DNA of 64,000 bases from Tilletia caries (taxonomy: Eukaryota; Basidiomycota; Exobasidiomycetes; Tilletiales; Tilletiaceae): positions 960,001-1,024,000 of the forward strand of contig JALUTQ010000003.1 of assembly GCA_032718865.1 (NCBI GenBank), given 5' to 3'. Position 1 is the first letter of the stretch. Each line of letters opens with the position of its first letter. Of the stretch, positions 13,101 through 19,987 are shown piece by piece. The notes beneath the pieces were generated by a model. It worked only from the letters and a program-made list of their open reading frames with translations, did not search any database and was not told the DNA's origin. Both the position numbers and the translations under genes were made by a program.

Positions 13101-16100
13101 ACACGGATAAGCTTTCCAAACAGAAGCAAGATCTGGAGGATAACGTGCGGAGCTTGACGTCCAAGTGCGACGAAGCGACGGAGAAGCTGCACTTTTCCGA
13201 GATCGAATGCGCCAAGCTCAGGGAGGAGCTGCGGACAAAGATCGAAGCAGAGAAACGGTCGGAGAACACGAGGAGATCAAACCGACACGCCGGGAGCGAC
13301 ACTGCGTTTGCTACGACGATCGCGCTGGATGCCTTGAAAAAGAACGTGAGTAGGCCGGCACGATGTTCTTCCCACAGATGCCGGCTCGCTGAATCCTGAC
13401 CTTCTCTCTGAACTATGGCTCTTCCAGTTGAAATCGGCAGACCAAAAGGCGCAGCGTTTGCAAGCTGAGCTGGACGGCATGGTACGTTTGTTCGTCGTTC
13501 ATCGTTATCCCTCCAGTGCAGAGATACTGACGTCCTCGTTTGACCGTCGGCTGTAGCGAGCGCAGATTACGGAGACCAATCGTACAGCCGAGGCTTCTCT
13601 GCAAGCTCCTCAAGAAGTACGTCTCCTTCCCACGAACCCCATTTGGCGCGACGCAGCCCGTTATTCGATCGACCCTCAAACTCGTACCGTGGGTGCCGGT
13701 GCGCACGGGAGGGTGCGTGTGGTCCGCGATGACCTTACTCGCAATCGTGTGGTGGTGAAGGTGAACGAGATTCCTCCTCCTGGGGTTCTTCCGCAACATA
13801 TAGGGCGCGAGATCGACTTTCTCGCAGAATCGAGCTGCGACTACGTCGTTCCACTCCTGGACGTGGTTCAGTTCATGGAGGGACAGCATCACTTTCTTGG
13901 ACTGGTCATGCCGTTCTATCCTCGCGATCTGGAAGGGGTTATCTACGACTTCGCAAGGAACCTCAGCGTCAAAGACATCACCCACTACGCCAGTCAAATC
14001 TTGTCCGGACTTTCTTTCCTGGCGTCGCGCGACATCATCCATTGCGACTTGAAGCCTGCTAATTTGCTGGTCGGAAAGAATCACCAACTGGTCCTCGCCG
14101 ACTTCGGCCTGGCGGAGATCAGAGTCCGCCCGCAGCAGAGACGGGTTATCGCATCGATGAATTACCGCTCGCCCGAGTGCTTCTTCCGGACTGAACAACG
14201 CGGGCAGTCGCTGGACATTTGGGCGTTTGGGGTTATTTTGGCGGAGATGATCGGTCGAGCCTTGCCCTGGGATGGATCCACGCCCCTGGACATTTTTGAA
14301 CAGATCCTTCGTCACACCGGTGTTCCTTATCAAGTGGAGCTGTTCCCGGGTGCAGGCAAACACCCCGGTGTGTTCCACGGACAAGACATGCACAGCGAAA
14401 GGTCAATCCCACCGACTGGGCAAGTCAAGTTCGATCCACGCCCTCGGCTTCTGCCCATGTCGATCGACACCTGTGGAACCTCTCGAGATCATTTCCGTGA
14501 TCTCCTTGCGCTTGTGGACCGGACACTGGTCCTCGATCCGGCACGCCGACCGTCGGCATCGCGACTGCTGGAGTCGACCGCCTTTCGGGATTCAGATCCA
14601 CGGGGCGATAGGAAGATGTAGCCTTTTGGATCCGAATTGAGAGCATCGGATGTTGCTGAAATCAGACGTTCCCGGCGGCGGTTGTAGTTACATAGGCACG
14701 ACCTTTCTCTGTCAATGCAATAGAGTCTATGTTGGCCTCTCCTGTTCGTCGCTCCCTGGAAAACTTCTGATATATAGCGCTGGATCAATTATCCAGCGAT
14801 CATCCGCGATTACCCAGTCTCCATCCAAAGGTCATCCGTGGTCATTCAATGCTCACCCGCTTGTCATCCGCTGTCATCCAGTGCCCATCCGTTTGTCATC
14901 CGTAGGCATCCACTATTCACCCGTGTATCATCCACCTTCACTCTTTGTACATCCAGTCACATCGGGATTTCTAAGTGACACAATAAAGCAAGTGCAGGAT
15001 GATGCCATTCTAATTCGAGCAAAGCTACAAGGTCCGCTGAGCCTCCTGCGCCGAGTTAGGAGTCGCCATTGCTGTTGAAGGGTTGCCAACTTCGGATTGT
15101 TCAGATGCCACTGACTTGGGCGTGAGCTGCGGAAGCTCATCGACGATGTCGGGTTCACCGTAGCCATCAAAACCGCTCAGCATCAGGAGCTTTGACATCG
15201 TCAGCTTCTGAATGCTGGAAGGGCCCAAGTTTCGACGAGGAGAGCAAAAGATCCCGGCGTGACTGAAACCGCGTTCCGCTACCGCTGTACTTGCAGGGGT
15301 CGACAACACCACTCTTGCGAGAATGGAGAGTCGCGGAAGCAGCATCGCATGTCTTTTTCCACCACGCGACTGCTCCGTCCGTTGTCTGCAAGTCGTTTGC
15401 GCCCCAGCTGTATAGCTTCGACAGGTATTTCTCGACTTCGTCGGCCTGCGAGCTGGAAGATGTTGGAGCGCAACGCTGGCTTCCGATGAAGCGGTCGTAC
15501 TTCGTCTGAATGGTATTCTCCTCGGCTCTTGATTCCCGGCCAACGAATGTGTCGAGGTATTCGCGTAGCAGATCGTGCGCACCGTGAGCCTGTGACGGAA
15601 AGTGCGCTTCGAGCCATTCGAGCCGGTATCCGGGATGCATGAGCGTGGCTACGATGATCAACTCGTTCTTCTTGGTCCTCTTCAAGTACTTGTCGTGCTT
15701 TTTTGCATCGCAATGATCGCCTTCTTCACGCCGTATGCAGCTGTGCCTTCTCTGATCTCCTTGAGAGAGTCGAGCTGAAGCTGTAGATTTGTTCGAAGGA
15801 CGTGATGGAAGAACAGGACGTCGCCGATCGAAGCTTCCCGCGACTGGGCATCGAGACTGAGCACTTCAGCGCACTCGAGAACGTCGACGAGCTTCTCCAT
15901 CGCCAACCATTCCGGTCTCGAAATTGAGAAAGGTCCCCACTTGCCAGTTTCGTCCGAATTGACCAGCGCTGTAAAAGCCCGTTGGACGTTAACGCAGCCT
16001 CGCATCTCGACCAGAGCTGAGTTCCATCGCGTCGCATTGCGAAGCATCGGAACCACCTTCTTCTTCTCTCCTGGGTATGAGCTCTTGATGAGTTCGGTGA

Positions 16101-19100
16101 ACTGCGTCAGTAATTTCGGGGAGGATCGAATCTTCACCAAGCATTGGTGAATTCGGGTAAGTGCTGAGGAAGTTTCGTCCACGTCCGAGGCCTCGTATTC
16201 TTGGACGATTTCGGCATCATCGGGACTAAGTGCATCTGCATCTTCTCCGTCCCCTTCTTCGCCGTCGCCATCCGGAACAGGCTCTTCCATCAGCTCGGCC
16301 ATCTCCGCGCGCATCTGCTCCTCTTCCTGTTGTAGTTCCTTCTCCTCGACGCTGAGCTCCTGCTCGGCAGCCAGCCCAGTGTATCGACGCAGCCCGCCCC
16401 CGACCTCGGTCTCGTCGATCATAATCGTAGGGGCAAGAACTTTGTCGTTGTCCTTCTCGACCATAGCAAGCTCGGCTCCTGCTGCAGCCGTACCGTCCAG
16501 AACCGCGCGGTTGAGTCCGTGAGCAAAGCAAAGGACAAGGGAGTCGACGATCTTGTGCCGCATTGGGACGACGGAGCCGATTTCGCTGTCGACTTCCAGT
16601 TGAATGAAGCGCGATGCGCGGATGTTGGACTCGGCAGCGTCGGAGACAATGACTCCCGACCAATGGTCCCACAGCTTGTTCTCTTTGAGAATGGAGACGA
16701 TGTGCGCAGCAAAAGTAGCTCCGGTATGGTCGGCGCCGAGCTGATTGAACGCGATGCATGCCTCCCGTCGAACGAAGTTGCCGTCGATCCAGCTAGCGTG
16801 CACTGCGAGAAATGCCGCACGTCTGTTACGTGTCGTCCAGCCATCGTGTTGGATGGAAAACTTGGTGTTTGCCGTCTTGATCGCTTCGATAGCCTGGGTG
16901 AACAGCGAAGAATGCATCTTGTCGAGATCTCGTCCGATCATGCGTGCCGACTTGAGTGCTGACTCCCCAACAGCTGTGTTGGCTCTGGCCATCATCCTCC
17001 GAAAATGCTGATTCCGAGCCGCTGTGAAAGGCTGACTGGTCATCACGATCCAAACGAGGGTCGCTCGCCGTTGATTGGCGGTTTGCGTCTCGAGGGCGGA
17101 GCGACGGACCTACTTCGTCCACTTCGACATGAATGACCGCTGCGACATTGCATCTAGATCACGTCCCTTCGCTGGTTCGGGCACACGCGCAGACTCGTCG
17201 TCCTTTGCCCATGACGGGATCCAGGGTTCGACACCTTTTGTCAAAGGATTGTCCCGGTCGGGGCATGGCCCTCTGCTTGGTTTCGCGTTCAGGTGTCCGA
17301 GGAGGTTTGTGGTAATCCCTGGAGCCGCAGTAAACGTGCGGTGGCAGCAACGACATTTCCAAGTGATGGACTTGATGAATCCAGGACTCGGTTCGAGCTT
17401 GGAAACCGGGTCGAAGTATTTCAGGACTGTGATGCTCTGGACTTCGTTGAGAGCAGGGTATCGCCAGTCTTGGATTCGCCCGTTCTTTGCCCTAACGACG
17501 TCCTTCTGTCGATCCTTGGCTTCGGCTCGCGCTTTGCGCGTTTCTTCAGCCCCAAACCCTCGGCGCTCGCATTCGTCTTGTGCTGCCTGGTCATTGTCGG
17601 GCCCATCGCCGTCCTGTTCGATCCGCGCGTCATTCAAAGCCTGACCCGACAATCGAGGTGCAGATCCTCGATGATGGGATTGCACCGCAGAAGATGCTCT
17701 GGTATTGGTGTAGACTTCTTGTTCCTGTTGCGTCGGGCGAAACTTCTTCTTTGGAGCAGTTTCTGCGCTGGATCGATCCGTGCCCTTCTTACGCTTCTTT
17801 CTCACGGGGGAGGCCGGAAGAGCGTCTTCATCTTCGTCGTCGCTGTCGTCAAGGATGGTCTTGCGGTGTTTACGACCGACAACCGTGATATCTCCATCGT
17901 CATCGGCAGGATCTGATCGGTCCGACGGAGAAGCGGCCTTCCCTTGGCGTCCGCGAGACCCTTCGTCACCCGAGAGTTCAAAGTTGCCGCTGTATCTGCG
18001 GTTCTGCGTACGCGCTCGTGTGCTTGCGCGTACGGGGGAGACCGATCCTTTTCGAGTCGGGACATGGAGCTTTGAACCTACTCCGAGCGACGATGACGTT
18101 CCGGCGGTAGAGGTGGGCTGCCGAGAGGAAGGCTGACCTTTTTTCTTGATGTCCATGAGTATCTTGTCAAAGTTCCCCGGGGTGGGATCGCTCTCAAACT
18201 GCTTAAACGCTGCCTCCACGATGGAGTTGTCGATGCGAGGCTGAAGGTTGGAACAAGAAGAGACAGCGGATGTCAGCATCGAGACCCTATCCGTCGCAGC
18301 GCATGAGTCGTCTAGCTACTCACTCGTTTAGAGAAGTCGTATTCCTCGGGCTCCTTCTTGTCGATGAACTCGCCGTTGTATTCCAGGAAGGCCTTCCAGC
18401 TTGCGGTGGCCTGAGGGAACAGAGAGAGCGAAGAAAGCGCCTCGCCCATGGCCTCGGTCTCAAGGCCATGGCAAAACCATTGCCCGGTGATATCCAAGAG
18501 CTTGAGTTCCTGCGCGTATGATGGCATGGCCGGGAAACTTGCTGAAGGCAATGGATGTGGTGGTGGTGATGGAGCCGACCGGTGACAAAAGTCTTTTCAG
18601 CGTGCTGCGCATGGATGAGATCAGGTGATGGACCGATGATCATTCTAACCAAAAGCAGACAATCATCCGATCTGACCGGGATCTAAGCCGATGACACCAA
18701 AATTTGCAATTTCAAAAATCAAGAATCAGTTGAATGGCGCGAAAATTGGCTTTCACGTGCCTCAGCCGGATGTCATCCATGCATCAGCTGATGACGGTCG
18801 GATGAGGGTCAGATTCGGAAGACATCCGGATGTATCTCATCCGCCTCATCCACATCCGAGCTGAAACCAAAATCGGCCGCCTCATCCACATCCACATCCG
18901 ATTGGTCGGATGATATGACATCCACATCCACCGGTCATCCACACCCATGCCGACCACTGACAGTATCGTTCGTCGAATAGCAGACTACCGTATGTCGCTA
19001 CAACATCGAGGTCTTCGCCGTCTTTGTCGCGATTCTTGAGACCGAAGCAGTGATCCATCGATTCGTCCCCGCTCGGCCCGAAGTCCACAGCATGACTGTC

Positions 19101-19520
19101 TCCGAGGTCGAAATTGAAGGTGGGCTGTTCCTGAACTTGTGGTGAGCTATTCGGGGATCCGCTATACGCTTCCACTCCTGAGGAGGGGTTCGAGGAGGAG
19201 ATCAGAGATGGACCAGGCCCGGAAAGAGGATGAGCGTGCTGCGAAGGCGGCTGCCGGGAGGCAGGGCGCCGGTCTTGAAGAGCGTGACCGGATTTTGTGC
19301 TTCGGGCTTGCCTTCTAGCAACATCCGCGTCTACCGCACCCAACGTACGAGATTCAGGGGCACTGGACCAAGGCAAGAGCGCTGAAGGCGAAATGGAAGG
19401 CAGTGATTGAATCCGTCCGGTATCGACGAAATAGCTGTGAAGGTCATTGCTTCTGTTTGCAGCTGCAGCGGCCTGAGACTTGCGGCGGGCTAGCGGATGT
19501 TTGGAAGAGGACAAATCCAT
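1150..19520 (-). CDS. KDZ (Kyakuja-Dileera-Zisupton) transposase, interrupted
   Basis: Excising the hAT element leaves one ACAGTATC copy, and exon 1 then runs 19520-18960 plus 11623-11561. Exon 2 is 11497-10957 and exon 3 is 10859-10543 plus 2766-1150. Introns are 63 and 97 nt. These pieces total 3099 nt, about 1032 codons, with no internal stop. Matches to fungal KDZ proteins include a cysteine-rich N-terminal part (CDCQIGKKLQPCIHG; CSAYGCNC), LNLFNWNNQMIFSHELL, the CPSCGPTPSIVIADG motif, VPFFQSGVLYGAKPVRERKW, VYDFACQLAPYSLHREPEFF and SSAAESGNAGLARIKKSVSY. The N-terminal 180 residues are disordered. The exact junction with the DIRS element was placed by protein pattern and frame, not by repeats, so it may be off by a few bases. 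As it stands the gene cannot be expressed whole. Confidence 0.78.
2993..3187 (-). repeat. Two-copy tandem repeat at the DIRS 3' end
   Basis: A unit of about 100 bp occurs twice, roughly 2993-3087 and 3087-3187, with a few substitutions. Both copies share CGAAATGAGAA, then GTCGCCGC, then CAGGCACCC and GGTGGGC. The second copy overlaps the last codons and stop of the recombinase gene. DIRS and Ngaro elements carry repeated terminal blocks here, so this may be part of the replication repeats. Confidence 0.6.
3158..4390 (-). CDS. Tyrosine recombinase (DIRS-type integrase)
   Basis: The stop is at 3158-3160. The frame is open far upstream, overlapping RNase H in another frame, so the start is uncertain; an ATG at 4117 would give 319 residues, and the catalytic domain lies downstream of it. 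The fold is that of a phage-integrase-type recombinase: an N-terminal core-binding segment (STRVGYGTGLSHFLAW), the first catalytic Arg in GLARIGEV, the HxxR motif in HSFRIGG, and a C-terminal WRSDAWTVYVR carrying the likely nucleophile Tyr. All expected residues are present, so it could be active. It would integrate circular retrotransposon cDNA. It lies in the +1 frame relative to the end of RNase H, so expression probably uses an internal start, a frameshift or splicing. Confidence 0.82.
   Translation of the reverse strand, partial: RTTAIAAALLTAEYRSSSSSRRAILSSPTSPPTRRASSSTAALNRRQFRPRPAPAPASLAALPAGSRLVAYRPSAAAQQFAGLEDARLARVMEMAFAPSTRVGYGTGLSHFLAWCEDRGVDEELRCPASEELLTRFVAAQAGFYSGDYIAKMISAVGAWHKMFGVPWCFVSGSSLSLALRGAAAMTPASSKRPPRDPYTPAYLRAIKPHFDLRDTKDLAVWACALCAFWGLARIGEVTVPTQKTYDPAVHISRAGWALRPPSPGSTAAGTLRLPWTKTTRSAGAVVVLSVQDVDLCPVSALSAHLTTSALPDSSALFAYSQGNKRVPLSRSVFLSRLRRAAEAAALPTLHGHSFRIGGCTELLLRGAAIEDVKAHGRWRSDAWTVYVRDHAGVFSDRLSVAPLVHAHLGA
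4392..9289 (-). CDS. DIRS Pol: reverse transcriptase-RNase H, split by an LTR element
   Basis: The frame opens near 9289, overlapping Gag in the +1 frame; the true start is unknown. Coding runs to 8659, is broken by the LTR element, resumes at 6209 and reaches 6014. It then skips a 275-nt intron (5739-6013, GTGAG...CAG) and continues from 5738 to the stop at 4392. Joining across the LTR element at one ATTGC copy gives GPFSQQQCERVVGGPFQ without a frame change. RT signatures are the SPIALAPKPPDGWRFIQD block and WVDDYLFF, where the YxDD-box is VDD. RNase H shows YTDASGSG, WAEAVGAELG, YNDNTAVESGL and NPADGPSRG, so the acidic residues are present. The LTR insertion should abolish function of this copy. 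Confidence 0.82.
6210..6477 (+). repeat. 5' LTR, 268 bp
   Basis: This is the left copy of the direct repeat. It starts TGTGCTGGACGACC, ends CTAGCGTCTTGTACA, and is preceded by the ATTGC duplication at 6205-6209. It is pyrimidine-rich in the middle. Confidence 0.93.
6628..8244 (+). CDS. Unknown Ser/Pro-rich protein of the LTR element
   Basis: The open frame extends up to 6490, but the ATG at 6628 (MFVLVRLSPPDSALDQ) begins the better-looking sequence and gives 538 residues. The first 150 residues look globular (DGQPVIYCQHRRSDVL; TVSVRYAVQVAFFSFSADL). Residues of about 200-390 are low-complexity Ser/Pro, and a helical segment (LARVRQAWLMLRYEVL) follows. No zinc knuckle, protease, RT or integrase is visible. 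It could be a diverged Gag or a captured host ORF. The long uninterrupted frame in a recently inserted element suggests that it is expressed and useful to the element. Confidence 0.6.
   Translation: MFVLVRLSPPDSALDQSDFFLHPLLAPEHLDDFSLPLPFSVDAQAQLRLEDGQPVIYCQHRRSDVLHNALPATKTPRRVHTGDILTVLSSDNPTTVSVRYAVQVAFFSFSADLRAEVNVELQRLQSASVLALQAQTSPHFPLALPLHGKLPTPAPDGTNWDGVRDLIKTVQSHSFQNADQDRTRDGVVCASSSSALSNLQPPPSLESPTYAQLIANESSAGPASSSSPLVSPSSSSSSSGSPLAATFSSAGRTPSESTGSSPPSPLTSVLPSSGLVDGTSSKTSLPASVFISSSGLLPSATAQAGSIREVSTPGSPRPCSPSAPVGASSSAFAPSSNPARYATAQSAASRMASTLSLVSAETALARVRQAWLMLRYEVLHSELSVNLVRAPGRDQHHHANDAVDPPPAVQHSPSDTIDVVLSRVRRALTSCIAARTDEHSASPMTVPETTSAATSPNSSVPLPGFDATSYGSPSFPLPGFHSYPPPPFTPFISNLWQSLPLAAIATNITLLLSGIFNPFGPHPLASPCHGHLPASHHW
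8391..8658 (+). repeat. 3' LTR, 268 bp
   Basis: By eye it is identical, base for base, to the left LTR. It is preceded by the purine run GGTGGGGA and followed by the ATTGC duplication at 8659-8663. Confidence 0.93.
8913..10364 (-). CDS. DIRS Gag-like protein with zinc knuckle
   Basis: The ATG at 10364 (MDDNSAPGAAPQL) gives 483 residues. It is the first gene of the DIRS element, and the pol frame overlaps its 3' part. The N-terminal 180 residues are Ala/Pro-rich and disordered, with a basic patch (PSAKRQKAATGDD). The middle is helical and capsid-like (CKQVKRLEFIWIWHFTPAGC; HQFQAAAALWLRVATRMKV). The C-terminus holds Cys/His clusters ending in a CX2CX4HX4C knuckle (CTWCGSHGHSHQDC), the usual nucleic-acid-binding module of Gag. 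The longer open frame up to 10712 runs into KDZ sequence and is not used here. Confidence 0.78.
   Translation of the reverse strand: MDDNSAPGAAPQLQSRAGSAPPDGDAENARRLEELAESNPPAANLPRALITAGHSIPAAIQMVMAAVAPAAPPVVGQGTPNGGSAPGSPDRARIVAVGTPRRQEGDVANIRGGSVPPPSPSPARQRRVREELSPSPSAKRQKAATGDDADAKALADFEPNPTYLNPHEVDEVWPAERICKQVKRLEFIWIWHFTPAGCRQAEEQRADGTDEAMVMQSDGSFKPAVSTRVTKDELLPAHQFQAAAALWLRVATRMKVPSDILCAMTLLNTKIFGHPHWQTDPATLQVWRAHQRRSWATYMANPEVEKPFSLHALNPSTYSSLQLRGAVHAAQSAERRAQQAEALVAALTSSIKSQSSKVRDPPATFFRQAGGAGPSTFNIRGSASSGRHSYSKACLRCGGAATADQQVNKCMPAQRTDGSLPILETDPGWRNGIRFQDTRERACIPFNLPGGCRGDCKGNAHRCTWCGSHGHSHQDCSQAPHRR
11637..11900. repeat. Left subterminal CATCC/GGATG repeat cluster
   Basis: The sequence is dense in CATCC, CACATCC and CGGATG, with runs such as CATCCACATCCACATCCACA around 11670-11735. 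Subterminal repeats of this kind are usually transposase-binding sites in hAT elements. The cluster also lies directly upstream of the kinase start at 11999, so it may belong to that promoter. Confidence 0.8.
11999..14621 (+). CDS. Coiled-coil Ser/Thr protein kinase, hAT cargo
   Basis: Exons are 11999-13345, 13428-13481 and 13557-14621. All introns are GT-AG and in phase 0, giving 821 residues with no lesion. I chose the ATG at 11999 (MTSQTEQKAILNRG) because an in-frame ATG at 11864 lies within the repeat cluster. Residues 1-170 are a globular-looking N-terminus. About 180-450 form a long coiled coil rich in E, K, A and Q. The kinase domain spans roughly 510-815, with glycine loop GAGAHGRV, Lys in VVVKV, Glu in IGREIDFL, catalytic HCDLKPANLLV, DFG in ADFGLAE, SMNYRSPE and DIWAFGVILAEM. 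All catalytic residues are present, so activity is likely. The substrate is unknown; the coiled coil suggests self-association or binding to a partner. The gene converges with the transposase inside the same TIRs. Confidence 0.85.
14785..14960. repeat. Internal CATCC repeat cluster between kinase and transposase
   Basis: At least ten CATCC or CATCCG motifs lie in about 175 bp, many as GTCATCC, between the 3' ends of the two convergent genes. They match the motif of both subterminal clusters. They could be a relic of an internal element end, or extra transposase-binding sites. Confidence 0.75.
15025..18551 (-). pseudogene. hAT-family transposase with BED finger, three lesions
   Basis: Exon 1 is 18551-18324 and an 83-nt intron follows. 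Exon 2 encodes a basic/acidic disordered region, then a BED-like finger (WKCRCCHRTF...LLGHLNAKP) near 17.3 kb. The RNase H-like core has HDGWTTRNRRAAFLAVHASW, GVIVSDAAESNI, CFAHGLNRAVLDG and RNATRWNSALVEM. The C-terminal dimerisation region reads LPRLSILARVVLSTPASTAV and ERGFSHAG. Three lesions are visible: an in-frame TAG at 17110-17112 between the finger and the core; a one-base loss in an A-run near 15705; and a one-base gain in an A-run near 15363. Without them the protein would be of ordinary hAT length. The two indels lie in homopolymers and could be assembly errors; the TAG is harder to dismiss. Confidence 0.85.
18655..18950. repeat. Right subterminal CATCC/GGATG repeat cluster
   Basis: Repeated CATCC, CACATCCG and GGATG motifs fill the last 300 bp before the right TIR, mirroring the left cluster. 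It lies upstream of the transposase start at 18551, so promoter and transposase-binding functions may overlap. Confidence 0.8.
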
Positions 19521-19987
19521 TGAAAGTACGGGCTATAGGGAGGAAGAGGATTTGAGGTGTTGCTGTACGTAGTGGGGCAAAGGAGGTCGCGAGCAGCGAG
19601 CTTCTGTCTGTGCGCAATCCTCATAGTGAAAGCCACGTGGCTCTTCCAACGACGGATTCCGGCCCTGTGGACGACAGATTCTGGCCTTTGACCCGACCCG
19701 ATACTGGCCCTGAAATCAGAACGGTTCTGTCCCTTCCCATAGTGACCCGGCTGTGGGCCGGAGGATTCCCCAGTCTCTGTCTCCGGGGCTTTTTCGAACG
19801 CCTCGACGCCCATAAGAGTGTCGCAGTTCACAAATCACAATCTCCTCGCCCTGCGTGATTTTCAAGGTTGACAACTACCAATCACTGACACGCCCACGCC
19901 TGCGGCCAGGTTTATATATCTGATATGCTGCCTTTTTCTGACTGACCACTGACTCTCTTCCTTGATACTGATGACTCTTCTCCATCA
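19521..19987. other. KDZ upstream region, no gene recognised
   Basis: This stretch should hold the KDZ promoter and right terminus. Short frames exist on both strands but none resembles a known protein. I could not identify a terminal inverted repeat because the partner end is unknown. Confidence 0.4.

Larger units (their letters stand above)
11632..18959. mobile_element. hAT transposon carrying a protein kinase gene (7328 bp)
   Basis: The ends match as inverted repeats: CAGTGGTCGGCATGG at 11632 and its complement ending at 18959, with 15 identical bases. A perfect 8-bp target duplication, ACAGTATC, lies at 11624-11631 and 18960-18967; 8 bp is diagnostic of hAT. Removing the element with one duplication copy restores the KDZ transposase frame (DERYC joined to HVAR). 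Inside are two convergent genes: a coiled-coil kinase (+) and a hAT transposase (-). Clusters of CATCC/GGATG motifs occupy both subterminal regions and the gap between the genes. Confidence 0.95.
1150..19520 (-). mobile_element. KDZ-type DNA transposon, split by two nested elements
   Basis: These limits are the minimum extent, set by the transposase gene; I could not find the terminal inverted repeats. The left end may lie before base 1 and the right end somewhere in 19.5-19.9 kb. Two later insertions sit in it: a hAT element (11632-18959) and a DIRS-order retrotransposon (about 2767-10542). The KDZ sequence itself is only about 3.3 kb, in three blocks: 1150-2766, 10543-11631 and 18960-19520. 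Because the frame survives both insertions, the element looks young and was probably intact when first hit. Confidence 0.75.

Noticed and set aside
18882..18959. Continuation of the KDZ N-terminal frame into the right hAT terminus
   Set aside because: The frame is open by chance. The TIR, the target duplication and the restored frame with 11623-11561 show that the KDZ coding sequence stops at the insertion.
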